From Calditrichia bacterium (GTDB taxonomy: Bacteria > Calditrichota > Calditrichia > RBG-13-44-9 > J075), in assembly GCA_028284905.1 (NCBI GenBank), contig JANQQU010000022.1:307295-371294 (forward strand): DNA of 64,000 nucleotides, given 5' to 3'. Made by a program: the position numbers and the translations under genes. The notes below the pieces were generated by a model. That model had not been told where the DNA came from. It did no database searches and saw only the letters and a list, made by a program, of their open reading frames with translations. Shown piece by piece: positions 1-7,223 of the stretch (its first letter is position 1; each line of letters starts with the position of its first letter).

Positions 1-1
1 A

Positions 2-559
2 AAAATGGCTGTGGAAATGCCGCGCGGCACCCTGGTGCTATTTACGGCATATTCCATGTTAAACAATGTCTACCAGGGCATTCGCCACACCTTCGATTCG
101 GAGGATGTATTGTTGTTAGGGCAGGGGATTGACGGAGGCCGCCATGCGATCATCAATCGCTTTAAATCCCAGGAAGGCGCCTTCCTTTTAGGCACAGACA
201 GTTTTTGGGAAGGGATCGATGTGCCCGGCAAAGCACTCGAACAAGTGTTAATCACCAAGCTGCCGTTTGATGTGCCGTCCGATCCGGTTATCCAGGCAAG
301 ATCGGAATTGATTAAAAGTCAAGGGGGGAATCCTTTTTCGGAATTTGCCATTCCAGAGGCGGTTATTCGCTTTCGCCAGGGCTTTGGAAGATTAATTCGT
401 TCCCGCGCAGATTATGGCGCGGTGTTGATTCTCGATACACGTATTGTTAAGAAGTTTTACGGCAAGATTTTCTTGAATTCGTTGCCCACTATTCCCAAGA
501 TCCTCGCTTCTGAAGATGAAATGTGGGTAGCGTTGGAAAATTGGTTTTCCGGGGTTTAG
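2..559 (+). CDS. dinG: DinG-family ATP-dependent helicase, C-terminal part
   Basis: This is the C-terminal end of an XPD/DinG-type superfamily 2 DNA helicase; the reading frame is open to the window edge, so the N-terminal Walker A and iron-sulphur region lie outside. Visible are the motif V-like segment FWEGIDVPG and the motif VI-like segment QGFGRLIRS, the second RecA-fold signatures that couple ATP hydrolysis to unwinding. The ATG at position 5 is internal and should not be taken as the start. The gene converges on the DinB-like gene with only 9 bp between the stop codons and no obvious terminator hairpin. DinG helicases act on structured or R-loop DNA; that role is family knowledge. Confidence 0.9.
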   Translation, partial: KMAVEMPRGTLVLFTAYSMLNNVYQGIRHTFDSEDVLLLGQGIDGGRHAIINRFKSQEGAFLLGTDSFWEGIDVPGKALEQVLITKLPFDVPSDPVIQARSELIKSQGGNPFSEFAIPEAVIRFRQGFGRLIRSRADYGAVLILDTRIVKKFYGKIFLNSLPTIPKILASEDEMWVALENWFSGV

Positions 560-568
560 AACAGTGCT

Positions 569-1042
569 TCAGGTAACATCGATGTGAGCGAATAACTGTT
601 GGAGCTTTTGGAGTAACCCCTCATCCTTTTCAGCCATTCGACGCGTAAATTCATAAAATGAAACATGCCCTTCCTGCTCATGAAGGCCTTTTCTATGCCA
701 ATCATTTGCAGATAATCCCTTGAAGATATCCAGCAAGCTTCTTCTCAGACGAATGAAGTTGGCAATCATTTCATGCACCGTCATGCCATTGTGTTCTGGA
801 TTAACATTTAACCGCTTAACATGTATCTTGGGGATATAGGGGTGTTCTTCTGAGAGAATTTTTTTCAGCCGGAAATTGATGACTTCTTCGTGTACGGTAT
901 TAACAGTAAAGAGGAGACTCTTTACTGCCAGCGAAATATGTTCAACCTTCTCGGTAGAAGTGCTTGGGTCTATCTGATTTAGCAAGCGTTGATATATTTG
1001 AAAATTGCGCTCATGCGCCTGGATCAACTCCTGAATTTCCAT
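569..1042 (-). CDS. DinB-like four-helix protein
   Basis: A 157-residue, mostly helical, soluble protein. The C-terminal half has the pattern of the DinB/YfiT superfamily: a loop 'LSANDWHRKGLHEQEG' followed by a helix carrying 'RRMAEKDEGLLQKL', with several histidines (HEE, HNGMTVHEM, GLHEQEGH) that could form the metal site seen in many members. Function cannot be assigned; members include metal-dependent thiol transferases and many uncharacterised proteins. The ATG is preceded by AAGGAC at a good distance. A possible -10-like element lies just upstream (TATACA, or AACGTTTG as a near match to TAnnTTTG). It stands alone on the minus strand between dinG and the sigma-54 regulator. Confidence 0.55.
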   Translation of the reverse strand: MEIQELIQAHERNFQIYQRLLNQIDPSTSTEKVEHISLAVKSLLFTVNTVHEEVINFRLKKILSEEHPYIPKIHVKRLNVNPEHNGMTVHEMIANFIRLRRSLLDIFKGLSANDWHRKGLHEQEGHVSFYEFTRRMAEKDEGLLQKLQQLFAHIDVT

Positions 1043-1461
1043 GAAAAAATGTCCTTAAAACCAAACGTTTGTATAAATAACAATGTTGTATTTATCATTA
1101 GCTAGTCATCCCTGCAGTGGAAATAATGTCACTGAAAAATGAAAAGAACAAAAGTTGTGGTGGTGGATATAAGTAATGAGTCAGAGCCGGATAACTTTCG
1201 ATCCAGGAATAAATTAGAGAGACTCGCTGGAATAATCATGACTTACCTCCCATTTTTTTCAATGTTAAATTTTTGTAACATATTGCTGAAGAAAAATCCC
1301 TCTTGAAGATGTGAATAAAAAATTGACTTGCCGCAACCATATCTTTGATATTATCTATATCTTCCATGACATAGCGGAAGTTCAGCATCTCCTGATATTA
1401 CTTGCATTTATGAGAGCTGGAATTTAACTTTCAAAGCATTCTATTACCGGCGGAGCGAATA
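1043..1461. other. Intergenic region between divergent genes
   Basis: About 420 bp, AT-rich, between the divergently transcribed DinB-like gene and the sigma-54 activator. It should hold both promoters. A 6-bp stem (ATGTTA/TAACAT) lies near 1262-1281 and a short CAGTG/CACTG stem near 1115-1135. I see no further coding sequence or RNA gene. Confidence 0.5.
1323..1351 (+). promoter_or_regulatory. Candidate promoter of the sigma-54 activator/lptE operon
   Basis: TTGACT is followed after 17 bp by TGATAT, about 110 bp upstream of the GTG start. The fit to a sigma-70 type promoter is fair in the -35 and weak in the -10 element; no GG-N10-GC sigma-54 promoter is apparent here. Confidence 0.3.
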
Positions 1462-2616
1462 GTGGCATTGCTGAATAAATATAAGAAAATACAAGAAGAT
1501 TTGGGTATTATCGGTACATCCGAAAAAATCCGCGAATTAGTCGAATTAATCATTTCTATTGCACCTACCAACATTTCTGTGCTGATTACCGGAGAAAGCG
1601 GTACTGGCAAGGAAGTTTTTTCCAAAGCGATTCATGAGTTAAGTCCTCGCAATAAGAGCAATATGTTGACTGTGAACTGCGGGGCTATCCCGGAAGGGTT
1701 GCTGGAAAGCGAGCTTTTCGGACATGAGAAAGGCGCTTTTACCGGCGCAGTAGCATCGAAAAAAGGGTATTTTGAACTGGCTGACAATGGCACCATTCTC
1801 CTGGATGAAATTGGGGAGATGTCTTTACAAACCCAGGTGAAATTATTACGAGTGCTGGAAAGCGGTGAGTTTATGCGCGTCGGCAGTGGGGAACTGAAAA
1901 AAGTGGATGTGCGGGTAATTGCTGCAACCAATCGGGATTTAAACCGAATGGTTCAACGGAAAGAGTTTCGAAAAGATTTATACTATCGTCTGAAAGCGGT
2001 GGCCTTACACTTGCCCCCGATTCGGCAGCGCCGGGAAGATATCCCTTTGCTGCTGCATCATTTCATTGAAGAGTTCCGGGATAAACAAGATGTTACTTTT
2101 GCCGGGTTTTCCAGCGATGCAGTGAGTATTTTGAATAATTATGACTGGCCGGGAAATGTTCGGGAAATGCGTAATTTTATAGATACGGTGATTGTTCTCT
2201 CCCGCGGCGAAGAAGTTGGCGCTGGCATGGTGCGCGAGCATCTTCATGGCTATGAAGAAGAATCTGTGCCCGTTTCCACGACGTTGCCGATGCCGATGGG
2301 AATTTCCACGGAAGAAGCGGAAAGAGAGTTGATGTACAAAGCCCTCGTTTCATTAGGCATTGAAGTAAAAGAGATGAAAAACATGATGGTGCAGTTTTTT
2401 GATCGTTTGAATGAATATATCCGTCAGGGCACTTTTTATGAGCCGGTGGGTGTCGAACGAAATGGCGATGACATAAAACCATTAGATGAAATGGAACGGG
2501 AAATGATCGAAAAGGCCCTCGATATGCATCGGGGAAACCGTCGAAAAGTTGCCCGCGCGCTTAATATTAGTGAAAGAACCTTATATCGAAAAATTAAAGA
2601 ATATGATCTGGGATAA
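1462..2616 (+). CDS. Sigma-54-dependent transcriptional activator without receiver domain
   Basis: A 384-residue bacterial enhancer-binding protein made of an AAA+ domain and a Fis-type helix-turn-helix. Residues 44-51 (GESGTGKE) are Walker A, 91-96 (GAFTGA) are the sigma-54 contact loop, and 112-117 (ILLDEIG) are Walker B; the HTH is in the last 35 residues. There is no N-terminal receiver, GAF or PAS domain, so it is PspF-like in layout and its signal input is not visible. The start is a GTG preceded by GGCGGAG. A linker of roughly 70 residues separates the AAA+ domain from the HTH. lptE starts inside its 3' end, so the two are translationally coupled; this activator-lptE neighbourhood is familiar from Bacteroidetes and Chlorobi. 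Confidence 0.92.
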   Translation: MALLNKYKKIQEDLGIIGTSEKIRELVELIISIAPTNISVLITGESGTGKEVFSKAIHELSPRNKSNMLTVNCGAIPEGLLESELFGHEKGAFTGAVASKKGYFELADNGTILLDEIGEMSLQTQVKLLRVLESGEFMRVGSGELKKVDVRVIAATNRDLNRMVQRKEFRKDLYYRLKAVALHLPPIRQRREDIPLLLHHFIEEFRDKQDVTFAGFSSDAVSILNNYDWPGNVREMRNFIDTVIVLSRGEEVGAGMVREHLHGYEEESVPVSTTLPMPMGISTEEAERELMYKALVSLGIEVKEMKNMMVQFFDRLNEYIRQGTFYEPVGVERNGDDIKPLDEMEREMIEKALDMHRGNRRKVARALNISERTLYRKIKEYDLG

Positions 2617-3109
2617 ATATTCATTTCGATTATTATGTATTGTTGTAGTGTTGTTGAACCTTAGCTGCATTAAGTATTCATTCAAGGGGGCGCTGCCTTC
2701 AAATCTGAAGACTGTTGCTATCCCGTTGTTTGAAGACCGCAGCCGGTGGGTCGGTTTGCAGGAAGAAATGACCCAGCAGGTTGTTGATGCTTTTATACAG
2801 GACAATACACTGCAGGTGATAGAAGATGAATCTGAAGTCGACCTTTTGTTGAAGGGAACGATTGTTTCTGTCCGCGAAAGAAATACCTCTGTTAGCAGCA
2901 GCGAGCAGGTAGAAGAGCAGGAATTGGTTGTATCTGTAAAAGTTGAATGTTTGAACACTCATTTGGATAAACCGCTCTGGAGCGGCACAGTATCGGATTT
3001 TGCTACCGTTAGCGGCACAGCTTCCCTGGAAGAAAGGGAGGCAGCGGTCATTGAGGCAACGGAGAAGATCGTTGAAGAGATATTAAACCGGACGGTAGCG
3101 GCCTGGTAA
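2603..3109 (+). CDS. lptE: LptE-like LPS-assembly lipoprotein
   Basis: A 168-residue protein from the ATG at 2603, which overlaps the preceding gene by 14 nt. This start is chosen because it places a lipoprotein signal peptide at the N-terminus: basic start, hydrophobic stretch, then lipobox LNLSC. The body resembles LptE: a beta-rich part beginning 'KTVAIPLFEDRS', an amphipathic helix with 'EEMTQQVVDAFIQDN', and a last helix 'EAAVIEATEKIVEEIL'. LptE plugs the LptD barrel that inserts lipopolysaccharide into the outer membrane (family knowledge). Its presence implies an LPS-bearing outer membrane. An upstream in-frame ATG at 2549 would bury the signal peptide and is rejected. Confidence 0.8.
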   Translation: MIWDKYSFRLLCIVVVLLNLSCIKYSFKGALPSNLKTVAIPLFEDRSRWVGLQEEMTQQVVDAFIQDNTLQVIEDESEVDLLLKGTIVSVRERNTSVSSSEQVEEQELVVSVKVECLNTHLDKPLWSGTVSDFATVSGTASLEEREAAVIEATEKIVEEILNRTVAAW

Positions 3110-3130
3110 TCTAAAAAAAGGAAAAATCGC

Positions 3131-4858
3131 ATGGAAAATTTCTTCGAACTGAACAATCTGGAGCAGTTTTGTACAGAAAATCCCGGTTCGATAGCTTTTG
3201 CATTTCTGGCGTTGGAAAAAATCAATGTTGGTGATCTTGAATCTGCATTAAATATTGCCGAGCAAGGCAGTCGCCAGCATCCTACTTATGCATTTGGTCA
3301 TTACGTACTCGCTTTATGTTATTATCATTCGAATGATTATACCAAGGCGAAAACGCATCTGGAGTTGGCTGTTGCATATGATGAAAAAAACCCCCGTGCA
3401 TGGAAATTGCTCAGTGAAATCAACCAGAAACTGGACTTACCGCTGTTGGCTGAAGATGGCAATCTGCAGTATTTCTTGTTAGATCCTTTTAATAGTGATG
3501 CTGTCAATCAATTCCGTCAGGCTGATATCGATCAATTCAATGCCTTCGAGAACGGGCAGGAAATCTCGCTGGAAAACGAATTTGAGGATATCGTTGATAT
3601 GCCGGAAGAGGCAGCGGCTGCTCCGGCTGTCGATATGCCCGACCCGGAGGAGAGCATCGCCGAACTTTTTGAAGACATGCCCGATCCGGAACCGGAGACG
3701 GACATATCGCAGAAAGTTGATGAAGTTTTTAAAGAAACCATGGGCGATATGTCCCTGGATCGTGAAGAGTTCAGCAATATTGAAGGTGATGACGCTGCGC
3801 AGGAATCTTTCTTTGAGGACATCTTTAGCGATGATAATGAGCCGACTGAGATTCAGGCGGAAACAGAAAGCCCCGCTGCGCCTCCGGAAGCGTCCATTTT
3901 TGATGAGACTTTTACTACGGACAGTCCGGCTGCGCCTCCCGAAGAGTCCCTCTTTGATGATACATTTGCTGCAGAGACTCCTGCTGCGCCTCCGGAGGAA
4001 TCTTTCTTTGATGATACTTTTGCTAACATCGAGATCGATGAAACAGATCTGGCGCCGGAAAATCCAACTGCCAGTTCACTTGATGATACCATCGGATTTA
4101 ATACCGAAGATTTTGCCAATACCGACGATGTTACCCCTTCCGGTAAAGAAACCGAAGCAAAGGATTTTGAAGCCATCGGCGATTTTGCCGCAGAAGAGAA
4201 TGTTTTTGGTGGGATAGACGATATTGCCGATGAAGAAGTTGTCGAAGAAAACGGGCTGGACATCAATGCTGAGCTGGACGATTTCTTCTCCGACTACGAT
4301 ATCGAAGAGACTCCGGAAGAAGACGTCGTGGAGGATGTTGATCAGATTAATTTTGGCAATATTTTGTTCGATGATTCCGTGGTGAATGAAGTTACTCCCG
4401 GAACGACACCGGAAATCGAAGAAGAAACGCTGATGGATTATAATGCTATGGTCGACGACATTATTGCAGAAAATAATGAAGAGCAAACGATCATTTCAGC
4501 TGCAGAAATATTTGAAAATAATGATGTTGAAGAAGAAACTGATATTCCAATTCCGGAAATGCCGGAAGCCCCTCCTACTGCCAGTGAAGATGTTTCGGTG
4601 AGCTTAAATGCAGATGTGCTGGATAAAAATGAAAACGGTGCAGAAGGGGGAGAAAGCAGCTTCCGTCCATCTGCAACCCGTTTCGGCCGGCCACCGCTCT
4701 TAACACCCACCCTTGGGGAAATCTACATCTCCCAGGGACGGTATGAAGAAGCTGTAGAGGTTTTCGAACAATTACTAGAGCAAAATCCCGATAATCGCCG
4801 CTATCAAAAGAAGATTCAGGATATTAAGAAGATTATCGCTAAAAAGCAGGATATCTAG
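3131..4858 (+). CDS. Acidic TPR-containing protein with repetitive linker
   Basis: A 575-residue protein of unknown function. Residues 1-100 form TPR-like helical repeats ('LESALNIAEQGSRQHPTYAF', 'YTKAKTHLELAVAYDEKNP'). Residues about 130-500 are a very acidic, low-complexity linker rich in Glu, Asp, Ala, Pro and Phe, containing three tandem 18-residue repeats. A final TPR ('GEIYISQGRYEEAVEVFEQ') sits near residues 530-555, with a basic tail. There is no signal peptide or membrane segment, so it should be cytoplasmic. The start has AAGGA upstream and follows lptE by 21 bp, suggesting co-transcription. A scaffold role is plausible from TPRs at both ends of a flexible acidic spacer, but that is inference. 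Confidence 0.85.
   Translation: MENFFELNNLEQFCTENPGSIAFAFLALEKINVGDLESALNIAEQGSRQHPTYAFGHYVLALCYYHSNDYTKAKTHLELAVAYDEKNPRAWKLLSEINQKLDLPLLAEDGNLQYFLLDPFNSDAVNQFRQADIDQFNAFENGQEISLENEFEDIVDMPEEAAAAPAVDMPDPEESIAELFEDMPDPEPETDISQKVDEVFKETMGDMSLDREEFSNIEGDDAAQESFFEDIFSDDNEPTEIQAETESPAAPPEASIFDETFTTDSPAAPPEESLFDDTFAAETPAAPPEESFFDDTFANIEIDETDLAPENPTASSLDDTIGFNTEDFANTDDVTPSGKETEAKDFEAIGDFAAEENVFGGIDDIADEEVVEENGLDINAELDDFFSDYDIEETPEEDVVEDVDQINFGNILFDDSVVNEVTPGTTPEIEEETLMDYNAMVDDIIAENNEEQTIISAAEIFENNDVEEETDIPIPEMPEAPPTASEDVSVSLNADVLDKNENGAEGGESSFRPSATRFGRPPLLTPTLGEIYISQGRYEEAVEVFEQLLEQNPDNRRYQKKIQDIKKIIAKKQDI
3869..4030 (+). repeat. Three tandem 54-bp coding repeats
   Basis: Inside the TPR gene three successive 18-codon units encode SPAAPPEASIFDETFTTD and two close variants, SPAAPPEESLFDDTFAAE and TPAAPPEESFFDDTFANI. 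The AAPPE core and the FD-TF core are constant while flanking positions vary, as expected of a slipped-strand expansion that has since diverged. Confidence 0.9.
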
Positions 4859-4875
4859 TTCTCACATAAAATCTA

Positions 4876-4902
4876 ATGGCGTTACTTTAGCAGTAGCGCC
4901 AT
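4876..4902. other. Hairpin at the convergent gene end
   Basis: ATGGCGTTAC and GTAGCGCCAT form a 10-bp stem with one mismatch around a 7-nt loop. It spans the stop codon of the minus-strand DUF92 gene and lies just after the TPR gene, so it may slow both transcripts. There is no strong U-run on either side, so a true intrinsic terminator is uncertain. Confidence 0.4.
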
Positions 4903-6387
4903 CAATATAGTTGCCCCGATAATGCTGGCAATATTTACTATGTCATTGTTAATCCAGGAAATGCCGCGAAATGCGCCGGTAGGCCTGTCTTCACAATGCA
5001 TTGTTTTCTCGGTAACCTTCCCACAAATTTCACAACGATATTGCACTTGAATCGTCGCTCCCAGCAAGCTGTCTATCATACTGCCTGCCAGGCCGGCTAA
5101 TGTTATTAAACCAACTTGCCCCCAGGATATTCCGATTGGAAAAACAAAGCTGCTGAAGGCAATCAATGCTGCACCAGCTGTGGCACTGATTGTACCTGGG
5201 AAAGTAATGCCGCCGGATGTGCCAGCTGCCACTTTTCGTAATGTCGTTATCAGGCGTGGCTGGTGCCGAACAAGCGTGCCGAGTTCCGTTGCCCAGGTAT
5301 CCGCAGATGCTGCCGCCAGTGCGGCCAGATAATACAAGAAGTAGACATCATTTCCGGTGAGCATGTAAACGATCATAATAATACCGGGAACGCCTCCATT
5401 GGCAAACACCTGGGCAAAATCCCGCTCGCTCCCTTTCTCGAAAACCAAATCGTAGCGGGTTTTTATTCTTTTGCCGACTTTCGACAAAAGGCTCGATGGG
5501 ATAAAAAAAGCTAAGATCGGCAGCGTCCATTGCCATCCTCCAAAGCCAAATATTACAGTCGCGAGGAGAAAAGTCGCCATCGCACCGCTGGTAGCCAGCA
5601 AGCGAAGTTTCCAGAATAATATCGCTGCGATACCACCTAATAACATCCCCAGTGAAAATTGAATAATCTCCGCGGATGAGCGGGTAAGTAGAAAGTAAAT
5701 TACCAGGGCAACCGACAATGGAACGATAAGGTTGTCGCTGCCTTTCCGGCTTAGGGTTTCTGCCGCAGTCGCAATTGTTGCCGTAAGCGCTGCATAGCCG
5801 AGCGCCGTACTCAGTGCTAGCCCGGAAAAGATCTGATAGGGAGGAAAATATAATAATGTGGCAATGACCAGGAAGCTGACGACCCACATTGCCAGAGAGC
5901 CTTCCAGTGATTTCTCATCACCGGTTAGGGAGAACTTGTGCGGCGATGGTAGTGACTCACCAACAATGGCAGCAGCGGTATCGGCCAGCGCCAGCACCAA
6001 CATTGCGATAATGATAATGATAATATGATCAGGCCAGGCAAACAGCACCAAAATCAGGAAAGCAAAAGGATAATATGCTGTGCCGTAGCTTTCCCGGGCA
6101 TCGTTCATTGCAGGTAATAACTGCTTTCGGACAGTCACCCAATTTACAATGGTGAAAACTGCTGCAATAAGCACCATTGGCAGGGAGGACTGCAGCAGGA
6201 TGGGAATGAAAAACATCATCACCCCGACGAGAATATGCACAAATTTTCGGGTGAACTCTCCGGGCCACTGGAGATATTGGCGTAATAATTCCGAGAGAAA
6301 AATCAATAAACCGATGCCGCCAAATAACAAGAGAATTGATATCCAGTCACTAATGGGAACAGGCTGAAAAAAATGTGAGAAGTCCAT
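4882..6387 (-). CDS. Fused isoprenoid-alcohol kinase-like / DUF92 membrane protein
   Basis: A 501-residue polytopic membrane protein with two recognisable halves. Residues 1-235 look like the dolichol/phytol kinase and CDP-diglyceride synthetase superfamily: 'RKFVHILVG' at 48-56, 'ADTAAAIVG' at 135-143 and 'EKSLEGSLAMW' at 158-168. Residues about 245-500 are a DUF92/TMEM19 domain ('GGIAAILFWKL', 'ERDFAQVFANGGVPG', 'SADTWATELG', 'GTSGGITFPGT', 'SMIDSLLGATIQ') with a Cys-containing loop (C452, C455, C465). Plant VTE5 (phytol kinase) and VTE6 (phytyl-phosphate kinase) belong to these two families, so the fusion could phosphorylate an isoprenoid alcohol twice to a diphosphate. The domain calls are seen in the sequence; the combined reaction and the substrate are inference. 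Confidence 0.82.
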   Translation of the reverse strand: MDFSHFFQPVPISDWISILLLFGGIGLLIFLSELLRQYLQWPGEFTRKFVHILVGVMMFFIPILLQSSLPMVLIAAVFTIVNWVTVRKQLLPAMNDARESYGTAYYPFAFLILVLFAWPDHIIIIIIAMLVLALADTAAAIVGESLPSPHKFSLTGDEKSLEGSLAMWVVSFLVIATLLYFPPYQIFSGLALSTALGYAALTATIATAAETLSRKGSDNLIVPLSVALVIYFLLTRSSAEIIQFSLGMLLGGIAAILFWKLRLLATSGAMATFLLATVIFGFGGWQWTLPILAFFIPSSLLSKVGKRIKTRYDLVFEKGSERDFAQVFANGGVPGIIMIVYMLTGNDVYFLYYLAALAAASADTWATELGTLVRHQPRLITTLRKVAAGTSGGITFPGTISATAGAALIAFSSFVFPIGISWGQVGLITLAGLAGSMIDSLLGATIQVQYRCEICGKVTEKTMHCEDRPTGAFRGISWINNDIVNIASIIGATILMALLLK

Positions 6388-6493
6388 ATATCTCGCTTTA
6401 GAAATCTACACTGTTGCTAATTACAAGCGATGAACTTATTGATAAAAACAGGAATTTTCAAGTAGTATGGTGAGGGAATAGCTTAATATAAAA

Positions 6494-6516
6494 AAGCCCC
6501 GAAATTTTCGGGGCTT
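6494..6516 (-). terminator. Intrinsic terminator of the beta-barrel gene
   Basis: Read on the minus strand, AAGCCCCGAAA pairs with TTTCGGGGCTT and is followed by a run of Ts (plus-strand AAAAAA at 6491-6496). It lies directly after the stop of the outer-membrane barrel gene. Confidence 0.88.
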
Positions 6517-6524
6517 CAGGTAAA

Positions 6525-7073
6525 TCAAAGACTGAATAACAAGCCAATATCAATGACGTAAAAATTGTTCTCGATACCGGATCCCGGAATGGCTTTAAAG
6601 TCATAGTCGAGAAAGACATAGCGAACATCTCCGCTTAACAACGCATTCCCTAGGGGAAGCTCTGCCCCAAAACCAAAATGCCAGCCAAACTCCTGTTCGG
6701 TAACGTCGTTGTCCTCTTCGGATATATCCAGGTCCAGTAACTCGGTGTCGTAACTAATGGTCGTATTATACCAACCTGCGCCGGCGGCACCATAAACGAT
6801 CGGAATCGGATAAAACATCGCCGTTGCCATAATTGGCCAGTTCTTGATAGTAATAGCACCATCAGAATACTTTTCCTGGCGATATCCGATGGCGCCTTCC
6901 AGGGCAAAAGCGGAAGAGGTTTTCAGGCGTAAGGCAGCGCCGCCGTAAAGATTTGATTCATCACTGTCTTTGGATTTAAAAATCCCCACTTGTGGTCCGA
7001 GGTAGGCGCCTTGCGCAAAAAGGCTGCTGCTAAACAAAAAGACCGATAAAAGTAAACCTGTTAATAATTTCAT
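6525..7073 (-). CDS. Outer-membrane beta-barrel protein
   Basis: A 182-residue protein with a clear Sec signal peptide (KLLTGLLLSVFLFSSSLFAQ, cleavage after the Ala-Gln region). The mature part alternates short amphipathic strands rich in Gly, Tyr and Phe ('YLGPQVGIF', 'FALEGAIGYRQEKY', 'WHFGFGAELPLG', 'GDVRYVFLDYDF') and ends in a terminal strand finishing in Phe-Ser-Leu, close to the aromatic C-terminus recognised by the BAM complex. Length and layout fit an 8-stranded OmpA/OmpW-like barrel. The ATG follows ACAGGAGATATTT, a strong ribosome site. It is a single-gene unit with its own terminator. The cargo or role cannot be told from sequence. Confidence 0.8.
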   Translation of the reverse strand: MKLLTGLLLSVFLFSSSLFAQGAYLGPQVGIFKSKDSDESNLYGGAALRLKTSSAFALEGAIGYRQEKYSDGAITIKNWPIMATAMFYPIPIVYGAAGAGWYNTTISYDTELLDLDISEEDNDVTEQEFGWHFGFGAELPLGNALLSGDVRYVFLDYDFKAIPGSGIENNFYVIDIGLLFSL

Positions 7074-7125
7074 AAATATCTCCTGTAGATTGTTCCCGCG
7101 TAATCTTTACCATCCTCAGAGATTG

Positions 7126-7142
7126 AACGATCATTGATCGTT
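7126..7142. promoter_or_regulatory. Perfect 8-1-8 palindrome upstream of the barrel gene
   Basis: AACGATCATTGATCGTT is an exact palindrome around one central base, about 55-70 bp upstream of the barrel gene's start codon. Outer TTGAAC and GTTCAA arms extend the symmetry. It has no following U-run, so an operator is more likely than a terminator; the binding protein is unknown. Confidence 0.45.
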
Positions 7143-7223
7143 TTTGTTCAACCTAAAGCATCGGCAGATTAAATGAAATGTTTAATTACATTTTTGGAGT
7201 GGAATACATCGTGCGGATATGTT

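Noticed and set aside
3495..4217. A 240-codon ORF rich in Arg and Leu within the TPR gene
   Set aside because: It is a frame-shifted reading of the repetitive acidic linker and has no ribosome site.
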